Under the pieces are notes generated by a model. The model made no database searches, was not told the origin of the DNA, and saw nothing but the letters and a program-made list of their open reading frames with translations. Positions 35,268 to 44,403 of a stretch of 64,000 nt of DNA are shown piece after piece. The stretch's first letter is position 1; every line of letters begins with the position of its first letter. Made by a program: the position numbers and the translations under genes. The stretch is taken from contig CAOJSG010000001.1 in assembly GCA_948442615.1 (NCBI GenBank), positions 35,341-99,340 on the forward strand, in the 5' to 3' direction. Origin of the DNA: an uncultured Alistipes sp. Its GTDB lineage: Bacteria > Bacteroidota > Bacteroidia > Bacteroidales > Rikenellaceae.

Positions 35268-36242
35268 ATGAAAACGACCTATCTGGGGATTCCGCTGCGG
35301 AGTCCCGTCGTGGTGAGCAGTTCGCCCTATACCGCCGCGCTTCCGCGCATCGAACGGTGCGCGGCACAGGGTGCCGGAGCCGTGGTGCTCAAATCGATCT
35401 TCGAGGAGCAGATCCTCCGTCATGCCGCGGCACTCGAACGCGTGTCGCAGCCCGGCATGGGGGATGCGGGCGAGTACCTCGAGCGTTACCTGGGCGATGC
35501 CTACCGCGAAGAGTTCCTGCGCCTGGTGCGCGATGCCGCGACGACGGAGATTCCGGTCATCGCCAGCATCAACTGCATCGTCTCCTCGGCCGAGTGGGTC
35601 GACTATGCCGCGGCGATGGCGGCGGAGGGCGCGGCGGCCATCGAACTGAACATCTTCTTCCAGCCGGCGGACCGCCGCCTTTCTGCCGCCGAACTGGAGC
35701 GCTCCTATGCCGATACGGTTCGGCGGGTCGTGGCGGCCGTTCCGGTTCCCGTGTCGGTGAAGCTGCCCGTGCGGCTGACCAACGTGCTGCATCTGGCCGA
35801 TGCGCTGCTGGCCCGCGGAGCGCGGGGTGCGGTGCTGTTCAACCGCTATTTCGAGCCCGATATCGACGTCGAGCGTATGACCTTCGTCAGCGGGGATCCC
35901 TACAGCGAACCGGGCGAGCTGAGAAACGTGCTTCGCAGCACGGCGCTCTGTGCGGCGGCGCTGCCGCAGCTGGACCTGGCGGTCTCTACGGGGGTTCACG
36001 ACGGAGCCGCGGCCGTGAAGGCGCTGCTGTGCGGGGCCCGGGCGGTGCAGGTCTGCTCGGCGATCCACCGCCGGGGTTACGGGGCGATCGGCGAAATCGA
36101 CCGTTATATCGACGACTGGGCGCTTCGCCACGGTTTCGGATCGGTCGAGGAGTTCCGCGGCCGCATGAATTGCGACCGCGATGCCGACGACGTGTTCCGC
36201 CGCGTGCAGTTCATGCGCTATTTCCCGCACGACGCGGAGTGA
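35268..36242 (+). CDS. Dihydroorotate dehydrogenase-like protein
   Basis: The 324-residue flavoprotein-like TIM barrel starts KTTYLGIPLRSPVVVSSSPY. It carries IASINCIVSSAEWVDYA, a barrel strand with VPVSVKLPVRLTNV, and the FMN-phosphate region VSTGVHDGAAAVKALLCGAR then AVQVCSAIHRRG. Bacteroidota often carry such a DHOD-like protein besides the true PyrD. Its electron acceptor and substrate are unproven; a role in pyrimidine catabolism or another dihydropyrimidine reaction is possible. The gene appears to be alone. Confidence 0.82.
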   Translation: MKTTYLGIPLRSPVVVSSSPYTAALPRIERCAAQGAGAVVLKSIFEEQILRHAAALERVSQPGMGDAGEYLERYLGDAYREEFLRLVRDAATTEIPVIASINCIVSSAEWVDYAAAMAAEGAAAIELNIFFQPADRRLSAAELERSYADTVRRVVAAVPVPVSVKLPVRLTNVLHLADALLARGARGAVLFNRYFEPDIDVERMTFVSGDPYSEPGELRNVLRSTALCAAALPQLDLAVSTGVHDGAAAVKALLCGARAVQVCSAIHRRGYGAIGEIDRYIDDWALRHGFGSVEEFRGRMNCDRDADDVFRRVQFMRYFPHDAE

Positions 36243-36431
36243 CCGGCGGGTGCCGGGGCGTATGCGGAGCTCCGTGCAGCCGGGCCGCATGGACCTTCGC
36301 GACCGGCTGCTCGGCTGCGCGCGACGATGTCCTGCCGCCTTCCTGCCGCCGGGCCTTCCCGGAGCCGCGGTGCCCGGTTTTCCCGTCGCCGGATCTTTTT
36401 CGGAGTCGCGGAGCCGATGGCCGGACCGGCC

Positions 36432-37073
36432 TCAGCGCGATCCGGAGGCGCTCTCCTGCGTGAAGATCGCGTCGAACAGGCTGCGCAGCCGTTCCTTGTC
36501 GCGGATCAGCGCACGCAGCTCTTCCAGTTTGCGCGCATTGCCCGATTCGGGAATCCAGAGCCGGATATACCCTCGCTCGGCGTATTTGTTTTCGAGGTGT
36601 TCGACGCAGCGCCTGAAGTGCGCTTCGCGGTCCGGGGCCGGGCAGTGGGCCAGGCCGTACTGGACGGTGCGCCGCAGAATGGTCTCGGGGTCGATGCAGC
36701 GGTCGGCCTCGGCGACGATCCGGCCGTAGAGGGTGCGCGGCGCACGGGCCGACGAGGCGCGGTGGTCCTCCACGGCGTCGCGCATCGTGGCGAGCTGCTC
36801 CTCGGAGAACCAGCGGCACAGGTGCGCATCGGCGGCCAGCAGCTCGCCCGAGACCAGGTGGTGGCGCTCGCGTCCGGCGACGAGCCCCGTGTCGTGATAG
36901 GCCGCGATGGCGTAGACCATGTCCGGATCGACGGGGTAGTGGCGGCCCAGGTCGAGGCTCTGCGCGATGACCGTGCGCACGTGGTCGATGCCGTGGGCGC
37001 GGTCGAATGCGGCGTAGCGGGGGATGATCTCCGTTTCGATGTAGGCCGCAAGCGAGGCTGAAGGTTTCATCAT
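36432..37073 (-). CDS. HD-domain phosphohydrolase
   Basis: The 213-residue protein shows the metal-binding pattern of the HD superfamily: DRAHGIDHVRTV supplies the first His, and AIAAYHDTGLV the His-Asp pair. Conserved Asp/His in DAVEDHRAS and AEADRCID come later. These enzymes cleave phosphomonoesters or phosphodiesters of nucleotides. The C-terminal 60 residues (HLENKYAERGYIRLWIPES) are not typical of a specific subgroup. The start may be 37073 or the adjacent ATG 37070. It sits on the same strand as the RNase Y gene, 316 nt downstream of it. Confidence 0.8.
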   Translation of the reverse strand: MMKPSASLAAYIETEIIPRYAAFDRAHGIDHVRTVIAQSLDLGRHYPVDPDMVYAIAAYHDTGLVAGRERHHLVSGELLAADAHLCRWFSEEQLATMRDAVEDHRASSARAPRTLYGRIVAEADRCIDPETILRRTVQYGLAHCPAPDREAHFRRCVEHLENKYAERGYIRLWIPESGNARKLEELRALIRDKERLRSLFDAIFTQESASGSR

Positions 37074-37389
37074 GGGGCGATGGGATTGTTCGTGCGCCGG
37101 CCGATGGTGGCGTGCGGAGGCTGTGGAAACGGCCGTCCGGTGCGGGTGCGGCCGCTCCGCCGTATGACGGGACGGCGCGTGTCCGTGGCAGCGGGTATTC
37201 GAGTATGTGCGGAGCCGCCGCGGCCGGATGTCCGGGAGGGGCTGCCCGTCCGATGCGTCGGATGCGCCGCCGGCGGTCCGGGCCCGTCCGCGGGTCGGAT
37301 TCCGGAAAACGACGAAGAGGATGCCCCGAAACAGGCACCCTCTTCGTGCGGCCGTTGCGGACCGGTCTGGAGCCCGGCTCCGGGCGTTC
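37074..37389. other. Gap between the RNase Y and HD genes
   Basis: A 316-bp GC-rich stretch. Apart from the hairpin at 37313-37346 I see no promoter match or ORF. Confidence 0.45.
37313..37346 (-). terminator. Hairpin after the RNase Y gene
   Basis: CGAAGAGG-A-TGCC pairs with GGCA-C-CCTCTTCG (one mismatch) around an 8-nt loop. A TTTT lies a few bases further on the minus strand. Confidence 0.65.
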
Positions 37390-38940
37390 CTATTTGGCGT
37401 AGGCCACGGCGCGGGTCTCGCGGATCACCGTGATCTTCACCTGGCCCGGATAGGTCATTTCGTCCTGGATCTTTTTGGCGATGTCGTGCGACAGGCTCTC
37501 CGCTTCGGCGTCCGAGAGTTTGTCCGATCCGACGATCACGCGCAGTTCGCGGCCCGCCTGGATGGCGTAGGTCTTCTGCACGCCCGGATACGACAGGGCG
37601 ATGTCCTCCATCTCCTTCAGTCGTTTGATGTAGCTCTCGACCACTTCGCGGCGTGCGCCCGGGCGTGCGCCCGAAATGGCGTCGCACACCTGGATGATCG
37701 GGGCGATGAGCGACGACATCTCCACTTCGTCGTGGTGGGCGCCGATGGCGTTGCATACCTCGGGCTTCTCTTTGAATTTCTCGGCCAGCTTCATGCCGAT
37801 GATTGCGTGCGGCAGTTCGGGCTCGTCGTCGGGCACCTTGCCGATGTCGTGCAGCAGACCTGCGCGGCGGGCGATTTTGGGGTTGAGGCCCAGCTCCGCC
37901 GCCATGATGCCGGCCAGGTTGGCCGTCTCGCGGGCGTGCTGCAGCAGGTTCTGGCCGTAGGAGGAGCGGTACTTCATCTTGCCCACCATGCGGATCAGCT
38001 CGGGGTGCAGTCCGTGGATTCCCAGGTCGATCGCCGTGCGTTTGCCGACCTCGACGATCTCCTCCTCGATCTGTTTCTGGACCTTGGCGACGACCTCCTC
38101 GATGCGGGCGGGATGGATGCGGCCGTCGGTCACCAGCTGGTGCAGCGCCAGGCGGGCGATTTCGCGGCGCACCGGATCGAACCCGCTGAGGATGATGGCC
38201 TCGGGCGTATCGTCGACGATGATCTCGATGCCCGTCGCAGCCTCCAGGGCGCGGATGTTGCGCCCTTCGCGGCCGATGATGCGGCCCTTCACCTCGTCGC
38301 TTTCGATGTTGAATACCGTGACGGCGTTTTCGATCGCCGTCTCCGTCGCCACACGCTGGATCGAGGCTACGATGATGCGTTTGGCCTCTTTGGCGGCGGT
38401 CATCTTGGCCTCCTCGATCGTCTCGTTGATGTAGGCCGCCGCCTCGGTTTTGGCCTCGGCCTTCATGTTCTCGACCAGGATGTTCTTGGCATCCTCGGAG
38501 CTCATCCCCGAGATCTGCTCCAGCCGCGCGTTCTGCTCGCGCTTCATCTGGTCGACCTCCTCCTTCTTGTGTTCGAGCAGCTGCAGCTGATTCTGCATCT
38601 GTTCTTTCAGCCGGTTGTTCTCCTTGACCTTGTTCTCCAGTTCGCGCTGCTGGTTCTGCAGGTTGGCTTCGATCTGCTTGGCCCGCTGTTCGCTTTGGGC
38701 GACCTTGTGGTTGCGCTCGTTGATCTGGCGGTCGTGTTCGCTTTTGAGCTGTATGAACTTCTCTTTCGCCTGGAGGATCTTCTCCTTTTTGATCATCTCG
38801 CCTTCGGCCTCGGCCTCTTTGATCGTGGCTTCGCAACGTTTCTTCATGTTGTTGCGGATCACGTAGCTGGTGATCGCCGCGTAGATGGCGATGCCGACGA
38901 TGGCGGAGATGCAGGCTATCAAAATGTAGGTACCCATCAT
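37390..38940 (-). CDS. rny: Ribonuclease Y
   Basis: The 516-residue protein starts with a membrane anchor ([20 protein letters not shown]). A long coiled coil follows (about 30-190, rich in Glu, Lys and Gln), then a KH RNA-binding domain ([20 protein letters not shown]) and an HD phosphodiesterase domain with [13 protein letters not shown]. RNase Y makes the endonucleolytic cuts that start mRNA decay at the inner membrane. Length and order match the family. A 6S-like RNA gene lies just upstream on the same strand, so transcripts from the zapA promoter may reach this gene. Confidence 0.95.
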   Translation of the reverse strand: MMGTYILIACISAIVGIAIYAAITSYVIRNNMKKRCEATIKEAEAEGEMIKKEKILQAKEKFIQLKSEHDRQINERNHKVAQSEQRAKQIEANLQNQQRELENKVKENNRLKEQMQNQLQLLEHKKEEVDQMKREQNARLEQISGMSSEDAKNILVENMKAEAKTEAAAYINETIEEAKMTAAKEAKRIIVASIQRVATETAIENAVTVFNIESDEVKGRIIGREGRNIRALEAATGIEIIVDDTPEAIILSGFDPVRREIARLALHQLVTDGRIHPARIEEVVAKVQKQIEEEIVEVGKRTAIDLGIHGLHPELIRMVGKMKYRSSYGQNLLQHARETANLAGIMAAELGLNPKIARRAGLLHDIGKVPDDEPELPHAIIGMKLAEKFKEKPEVCNAIGAHHDEVEMSSLIAPIIQVCDAISGARPGARREVVESYIKRLKEMEDIALSYPGVQKTYAIQAGRELRVIVGSDKLSDAEAESLSHDIAKKIQDEMTYPGQVKITVIRETRAVAYAK

Positions 38941-39518
38941 CTCTCTGTGTTGTTATTATTTAGGTTATTAATGTGTATCCATAAAAAACCGCATAGGATT
39001 CCTTGCTCTTGTTTGACGAATCTGCCGATAAGTCAAGTGCGGGGGCTCCGACAATCGCAACCTTCCAACGGCACGCCGCAGCGTGCACCCTCGCGGGTCA
39101 AGGCCTGGTTTTGAAACGCCCGGGAGTTGCCCCGATGTAATTAGTGTTCAGTTTCGCAAAGCTTGAAGGAATCTATGCGGGTAGATTTTCTTCGTATTAT
39201 GTAAAAGAACCTCGGTGCGCTCGCCGGGCGAGCATCGGTCGTACGGACCGTTTTTTTCTTTTTTATCGGCGCTGCGGCCTGTCTCTCCGGCTCCGTGTCG
39301 TTTGGCGCCGTTCGGGCCGGATCTGCCGGCCTTTTCCGCTGGCCGCCCGGGAGCCTCTTCTCTCCGGCTCCGCGCTCCGGTCGGCGGATGCCTTGTCGCC
39401 GGCGCTCCCTGCATTCAGTCAACGTCCGGCTGCCGGCCGATATTGTCCGGGCGTCCGGAAATCGGGGCTTTCTCTCCGTTTTTCGTCTCCGTGCGCCCTG
39501 CCGGCCGCGGCCGGAGCG
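38941..39518. other. zapA-rny intergenic region
   Basis: A 578-bp region. The RNase Y-proximal part holds the 6S-like RNA (38983-39180). The remaining 340 bp up to zapA have no supported gene; the frame at 39144-40199 is an artefact that crosses zapA antisense. Confidence 0.55.
38983..39180 (-). ncRNA. ssrS: 6S-like RNA (Bacteroidales type)
   Basis: The 5' end (CTATGCGG on the plus strand, 39173-39180, and AAGGAAT, 39166-39172) pairs with the 3' end (CCGCATAG, 38989-38996, and ATTCCTT, 38998-39004). Together they form a 15-bp closing stem with one bulged base. A run of six U residues follows the 3' arm (38983-38988). The intervening 160 nt contain further short helices such as GCACGCTGCGGCGTGC. 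Size, the closed rod with internal bulge and the terminator-like 3' end fit 6S RNA, which binds RNA polymerase by imitating an open promoter. Placement between zapA and another gene recalls the zapA-ssrS order in proteobacteria. Not confirmed by covariance search. Confidence 0.65.
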
Positions 39519-39818
39519 TCAGACCTCGGGGCGCGACAGGTAGTCGTCGATCTCGGTTTCGAGCCGTTTCAGCTCCCGGAGATCCTCGTCGCCGATTTCG
39601 CGGCTCTGGCGCAGCTCCGCATGCTTGATCGCGAATTTCAGTACGGCCATTCCCAAATAGTCCACATCCGTCCAGCCCTGGAAGTTGTTCCGCTTGATCG
39701 ACGTGATGTATTCGTTGACCTCCCGTTCGGCCAGGCGATAGAGTTCCTCTTTTTCGCTTTCGATCGAGAACGAGTAGGGTTTGTTCGCAATTTTGAGCTT
39801 GATCGACTGTTTGGCCAT
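39519..39818 (-). CDS. zapA: Cell division protein ZapA
   Basis: The 99-residue protein matches ZapA: an N-terminal strand-rich head (KQSIKLKIANKPYSFSIES, then EEELYRLAEREVNEYI in family pattern) followed by a long helix for dimerisation. ZapA bundles FtsZ filaments at the division ring. It lies 23 nt after a small coiled-coil gene that probably encodes a partner. Confidence 0.85.
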   Translation of the reverse strand: MAKQSIKLKIANKPYSFSIESEKEELYRLAEREVNEYITSIKRNNFQGWTDVDYLGMAVLKFAIKHAELRQSREIGDEDLRELKRLETEIDDYLSRPEV

Positions 39819-39841
39819 TTCGCGTCTCGGTTATCTCTTTC

Positions 39842-40156
39842 TCACACATCCTTCCCGGCGTCCTCTCCGGGACTGCCGAGCAGCGCGATGCACTTGTCCA
39901 CCTCCCGCATCAGCCGGTTGACGCGTGCTTTCGCCTTGTCTCTGTCGGAGCTCCTGCCGGTCAGGCCTTCGGTCAGCTCTTTGCGCGCCAGGTCTTTTTC
40001 GAGCGATCGGACCCGTTCGCGCAATGCGCGGTTCTCGGCCTTGATCGAATCCCGTTCGGCCGTCAGTTCCCGAACGGTCCCACTCGACTTCCGATGTTCG
40101 TCGATCAGTCTGCGGACCAGCGCTTCGAGGTTCGTTATCACGCGTTTATCGGCCAT
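39842..40156 (-). CDS. Small coiled-coil protein upstream of zapA
   Basis: The 104-residue protein (start ATG 40156, MADKRVITNLEALV; eleven more residues are open upstream) is almost entirely a charged helix: heptad-like VRELTAERDSIKAENRALRE and VRSLEKDLARKEL, then a C-terminal helix REVDKCIALLG. It has no enzyme motif. Its place just before zapA suggests a ZapB-like or other divisome-associated coiled coil. I would not assign a symbol. Confidence 0.65.
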   Translation of the reverse strand: MADKRVITNLEALVRRLIDEHRKSSGTVRELTAERDSIKAENRALRERVRSLEKDLARKELTEGLTGRSSDRDKAKARVNRLMREVDKCIALLGSPGEDAGKDV

Positions 40157-40186
40157 AAATCCCGGTGAACTCCAACATATACACTC

Positions 40187-40218
40187 CAAAGGTACGTAAA
40201 ACTCCGGGAATATACAAA
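40187..40218 (-). promoter_or_regulatory. Promoter of the coiled-coil-zapA operon
   Basis: On the minus strand TTTG (40215-40218), 20 nt, TACCTTTG (40187-40194): an exact consensus match 30 nt before the start codon. Confidence 0.82.
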
Positions 40219-40343
40219 TCGCGGCCCGAAAATGATCGGCACGATCCGCGCACGGAGCCGGCGCGCAGGATGCCGGTGCGTGCGTCTCCGTCCGGACGCG
40301 TATCTCCGCGGGAGCCGGAGGATGCGTCCGCAGCTTTTTCCGG

Positions 40344-42959
40344 TCACTGCGTCCGCGCCCCGCTGCGGTTCCGCCGGCGGCGCCAGGCTCTCACGGCCTC
40401 GCCGCCCAGGGCCAGCAGCGAGGTGTAGCCGATGATCCGGCCCCATTCGCTCGCGCTGAGCGGTACCGTGCGGAACACTTCGCCTCCGAACTCTACGATG
40501 AGCACCTGCCCGACGGCGATGGCCGCTAGCGTCAGGAAGAATTCGCGGCATCCCTTCCAGAAGCCGAAGACCGAATGGCGGGTTTCGAAGCCGCGGGCGT
40601 TGAACATGTTCCAGAACTGCAGGAAGACGAACGTGGAGAAGAAGATCGTCAGCCGCCGCTCGTCCAGACCGCCCGAAACCGTCCACCGGCACAGCATGCC
40701 GAGCAGCACGGCGATGATGACCGCGCCGCAGGCGAAGATCGTGCGCGCCATGGCGGGGGTGATGATCGACTCGTCTCTCGACCGGGGCTTGTCGCGCATG
40801 ACTTCGGGGTCGGGCGGCAGCGACGCCATGGCCATGGCCGCGAAGGTGTCCATGATGATGTTGACCCAGAGGATCTGCACCACCGTGAGCGGCAGCTCCT
40901 TGCCGATCAGCGCCCCGACGAAGCAGATCACGATGGCCGCGAAGTTGATCGTCAGCTGGAACAGGACGAACCGCTGGATGTTGCGGTAGAGCGAGCGCCC
41001 CCACATCACGGCCGTGGCGATCGATGCGAACGAGTCGTCGAGCAGCGTGATGTCCGAGGCCTCCTTGGCCACGGCGGTTCCCGATCCCATCGAGAGACCC
41101 ACGTCGGCCGATTTGAGCGCCGGGGCGTCGTTCGTGCCGTCGCCCGTCACGGCCACCACCTCGCCCCGTTTTTGCAGCATCCGGACCAGCCGGTGTTTTT
41201 GCAGCGGCCGGGCGCGCGACATGATGCGGATCGAGCCGGCGCATCGTTCGGCGTCGGCCTCCGGGAGCGATTCGAAGTCGCCGCCCGCCGTGCAGCAGGA
41301 GGCATCGCGGTCGCAGGCGTCGTCCCACAGCCCGATCTCCCGTGCGATTTCGCGGGCGGTCGCCGTCGTGTCGCCCGTGACGATCCGCACCGCGATGCCT
41401 GCGTCGAGGCATCGCTTCACTGCTTCGGGCACGTCCTCGCGCACCGGATCGGCGATCGCCGCCACGGCCGAGAAGCGCAGGCCGCCCTGCGCCACGGCCT
41501 CGTCGCAGTGTGCGGCCGTCGTTTCGGCCCAGGCGAACGCGAGGGTCCGCATGCCCCGGTTCTGATAACCGAGCAGTTGCCGCTCGATCTGCGCGTCGCG
41601 CGCATCGGGCGCGCACAGCCGGCGGACGATCTCGGGCGCCCCCTTCACCAGCAGCAGGCGCCGATGCGAGATGCCGCTCTCGACGATCGTGGCCATGTAT
41701 TTCCGTTCGGTCGAGAAGGTCAGCCGGTCGACGATCTGCGCCCCTTCGCGCAACGCGGCGTAGTCCTCGCCCCGGTGGCTGAGCCAGTCGAGCAGCGCAC
41801 CCTCCGTGGGGTTGCCGACGACGCCTCCGTCGCGGTCGAGAAAGGCCGTGCTGTTGGCTGCGATCAGCTCGGCGAAGGCTTTCGGCGCGAGGTCGTCGTA
41901 GTGCTCTACGGCCGAGACCGACATGCGGTTGCGCGTGAGCGTGCCGGTCTTGTCTGTGCAGATGACCGTCACGGCGCCCATCGTTTCGCAGGCGTGCATC
42001 TTCCGCACCAGGTTGTTCGTCCGCAGCATGCGGCGCATCGACATGGCCAGCGAAAGGGTGATCGACATGGGCAGCCCCTCGGGGACGGCCATGACGATGA
42101 TCGCTACCGATACCATAAATATATGGAGCACCTCCTGCGAGGTCTCGAGCCAGCTGCCGTCGGAGAGGGATCCCGCGAGGTACGACTTGACGAGCATGAC
42201 CGCGAAGATCGTGGCGGCCAGCGCGATGCCGGCCTTGCCGATCAGGTGCGACAGCCGGGTCAGCTGGCGGTCGAGCGGCGTGGGTTCGTCGTTCGCGACG
42301 GAGGCCTGCTCGGTGACGCGTCCGGCTTCGGAGGCGTCGCCCACGGCCGTGGCCACGAAGACCCCGTAGCCGTCGGTCACGACCGTGCCGCGCAGCATCG
42401 CATTCGAAGGGTAGGTCGCTTCGGGGTCGAAGTGGGCCGGATCGGCGGTTTTCCCCGTCTCGGGCTCGCCCGTGAGGGTCGATTCGTCGACGTGCAGCGA
42501 CACCGCCTCGACGAGGATGCCGTCGGCCGGCACCGTATCGCCGCTTTCGATGTGGATCACGTCGCCCACGACCACGTCGCGCCGCGGAATTTCGCGGATC
42601 GAGCCGTCGCGTGCGACCTTCACCGGGATGTCGTCGTTCACCCGGTTCAGCCGCCGGAACCGCTGCATGGCGTCCCGTTCGAACCAGAAGCCCACGCCCG
42701 TCGCCAGCACGATGGCGCACAGGATCCCCACCGGTTCGGTGAAGTTTCCTTCGACGCAGGCGATCGCCAGCGAGAGCGCCGCGGCCATGAGCAGCACGCG
42801 GATGATGGGATCGCGGAATTTCTCGGCGAGCAGTTTCCAGGCCGACTCTTCGGCCGGCGGCGTGATGACGTTGTCTCCGTGTGCCCGGCGGCTTTCGATC
42901 GCCTCCTGTTCGGACAGGCCCTTCGGATCGTATGCGGGCGGCTGTGTTTGTCGGATCAT
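40344..42959 (-). CDS. P-type Ca2+-transporting ATPase (type II)
   Basis: The 871-residue P-type ATPase carries the actuator loop DESTLTGEPETGKT, the ion-site motif MAVPEGLPMSI in the fourth transmembrane helix, the phosphorylation site ICTDKTGTLTRNRM and the hinge VAVTGDGTNDAPALKSADVG. PEGLP and overall layout fit type IIB-like Ca2+ pumps, although related pumps move other cations. ATG 42959 (MIRQTQPPAYD) is the likely start; 14 more residues are open upstream inside rodA. It begins 4 nt after the rodA stop, so it is the last gene of the elongasome operon, an unusual partner. Confidence 0.92.
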   Translation of the reverse strand: MIRQTQPPAYDPKGLSEQEAIESRRAHGDNVITPPAEESAWKLLAEKFRDPIIRVLLMAAALSLAIACVEGNFTEPVGILCAIVLATGVGFWFERDAMQRFRRLNRVNDDIPVKVARDGSIREIPRRDVVVGDVIHIESGDTVPADGILVEAVSLHVDESTLTGEPETGKTADPAHFDPEATYPSNAMLRGTVVTDGYGVFVATAVGDASEAGRVTEQASVANDEPTPLDRQLTRLSHLIGKAGIALAATIFAVMLVKSYLAGSLSDGSWLETSQEVLHIFMVSVAIIVMAVPEGLPMSITLSLAMSMRRMLRTNNLVRKMHACETMGAVTVICTDKTGTLTRNRMSVSAVEHYDDLAPKAFAELIAANSTAFLDRDGGVVGNPTEGALLDWLSHRGEDYAALREGAQIVDRLTFSTERKYMATIVESGISHRRLLLVKGAPEIVRRLCAPDARDAQIERQLLGYQNRGMRTLAFAWAETTAAHCDEAVAQGGLRFSAVAAIADPVREDVPEAVKRCLDAGIAVRIVTGDTTATAREIAREIGLWDDACDRDASCCTAGGDFESLPEADAERCAGSIRIMSRARPLQKHRLVRMLQKRGEVVAVTGDGTNDAPALKSADVGLSMGSGTAVAKEASDITLLDDSFASIATAVMWGRSLYRNIQRFVLFQLTINFAAIVICFVGALIGKELPLTVVQILWVNIIMDTFAAMAMASLPPDPEVMRDKPRSRDESIITPAMARTIFACGAVIIAVLLGMLCRWTVSGGLDERRLTIFFSTFVFLQFWNMFNARGFETRHSVFGFWKGCREFFLTLAAIAVGQVLIVEFGGEVFRTVPLSASEWGRIIGYTSLLALGGEAVRAWRRRRNRSGARTQ

Positions 42960-42963
42960 GGTT

Positions 42964-44403
42964 TCAGAAATTGTCCAGCGAAAATTGACGTGTCGAGGCA
43001 TCCAGCCGGATGGCGATGAACAGCAGGATCGTGAAGGCGATGAGCGACGAACCCCCGTAGCTCATGAACGGCAGCGGAATGCCCATCACGGGCATCAGGC
43101 CGATCGTCATGCCCACGTTCACCAGCACGTGGAACAGCAGGATCGCCGCCACGCAGTAGCAGTAGATGCGCCCGAAAGGCTCCTCTTGACGCTCGCCCAT
43201 GCGCATGAGCCGCAGAATCAGCAGGCACAGCAGCGAGAGCACGACCGTCGTGCCGATGAATCCCCACTCTTCGCCCACCGTGCAGAAGATGAAGTCGGTA
43301 TGGTTCTCGGGGACGAAGCCGTATTTGATCTGGGTCCCCTGCAGCAGCCCCTTGCCGGTCAGGCCGCCCGAACCGATGGCGATCTTCGACTGGTTGACGT
43401 TGTAGTCGGCGCCCGACGGTTCGCTGATGATGCCCAGAAAGCTGTGGATGCGCTTCTGCTGGTGGGGCTGGAGCTTCTCGAACAGGTAGTCCGTCGAGGC
43501 CAGGAATGCCAGCGAGCAGACGAACAGCCCCGCCGTGACGAGGATGTTGGGCAGGTTCTGGCGGTAGGCGTAGACCGCCACGACGATCAGCGAGGCGAGC
43601 GTCACCGTGAGCAGGCAGTGGTAGAACGACATGGTGCCCGGTGTCAGCAGCGCCATGACGACGAACAGCAGCGCGGCGGCCAGCGCGAGGGCGGCCAGGT
43701 AGACGATGCGCGAACGCCACTGGCCGCTCATCATGATCTCCGAGAAGGTGCAGACCAGCATCAGCAGCACGAGCAGCGTCAGCGGCGAGAGCAGGAACGA
43801 CGTGACGAAGAGCGCCGCGATGAGCAGCAGCGGGATGCAGAGCCACTTGTTCAGTCCTTCGCGGTAGAGGACGAAGAGAAACGAGCAGAGCACCACGCCC
43901 GAGCCGGTGTCGTTCTGCAGGATGATGATCAGCAGCGGCAGGCAGATGATCGCCCCGACCTTCGCCAGGTCGCTGATGCGGCCGATCGAAAAGGTGTAGT
44001 TGCTCATGATGCGGGCCACGGCGAGCGCCGTGGCGATCTTGGCGAACTCTACGGGCTGCACGGCGAAGCTGCCGAACTTGAACCAGGCCTTGGCGCCGTG
44101 TACCGTGCTGCCGAAGGCCAGGGTCCCCAGGAGCAGGCAGATGCCGGCGAAGTAGGCGGGGTAGGCGAACATGTGGTAGAACCGCTCGTCGAGCAGCAGC
44201 ACGATCAGCCCCGCGCCCCAGGCCAGCCCCACCCACACGAGCTGCTTCATGTAGAAGTGCGAGAAGGCGAACGGGTCGGCGGAGGTCTCGTCGTACGAGG
44301 CCGAGAAGATCGACAGGCATCCCGCCAGGACGATCGATACGTAGAGCAGGATGGCGACGCGGTCGATGCCGGCGAAGATTCCGTTGGCTCGGTCAGCGGT
44401 CAT
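42964..44403 (-). CDS. rodA: Peptidoglycan polymerase RodA
   Basis: The 479-residue SEDS protein has about ten membrane helices. Family motifs include GAKAWFKFGSFAVQPVEFAK, with the catalytic-loop residues, and GIPLPFMSYGGSSLIAFTI near the C-terminus. RodA polymerises glycan strands together with PBP2 in the rod complex. Its start overlaps the end of the PBP2 gene by 11 nt, so the two are translationally coupled. Length is somewhat above the E. coli protein because of a longer loop in the middle. Confidence 0.95.
   Translation of the reverse strand: MTADRANGIFAGIDRVAILLYVSIVLAGCLSIFSASYDETSADPFAFSHFYMKQLVWVGLAWGAGLIVLLLDERFYHMFAYPAYFAGICLLLGTLAFGSTVHGAKAWFKFGSFAVQPVEFAKIATALAVARIMSNYTFSIGRISDLAKVGAIICLPLLIIILQNDTGSGVVLCSFLFVLYREGLNKWLCIPLLLIAALFVTSFLLSPLTLLVLLMLVCTFSEIMMSGQWRSRIVYLAALALAAALLFVVMALLTPGTMSFYHCLLTVTLASLIVVAVYAYRQNLPNILVTAGLFVCSLAFLASTDYLFEKLQPHQQKRIHSFLGIISEPSGADYNVNQSKIAIGSGGLTGKGLLQGTQIKYGFVPENHTDFIFCTVGEEWGFIGTTVVLSLLCLLILRLMRMGERQEEPFGRIYCYCVAAILLFHVLVNVGMTIGLMPVMGIPLPFMSYGGSSLIAFTILLFIAIRLDASTRQFSLDNF

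Noticed and set aside
37207..39114. A 635-codon plus-strand frame opposite the RNase Y gene
   Set aside because: RNase Y is unmistakable on the minus strand, and the frame also crosses the 6S-like RNA.
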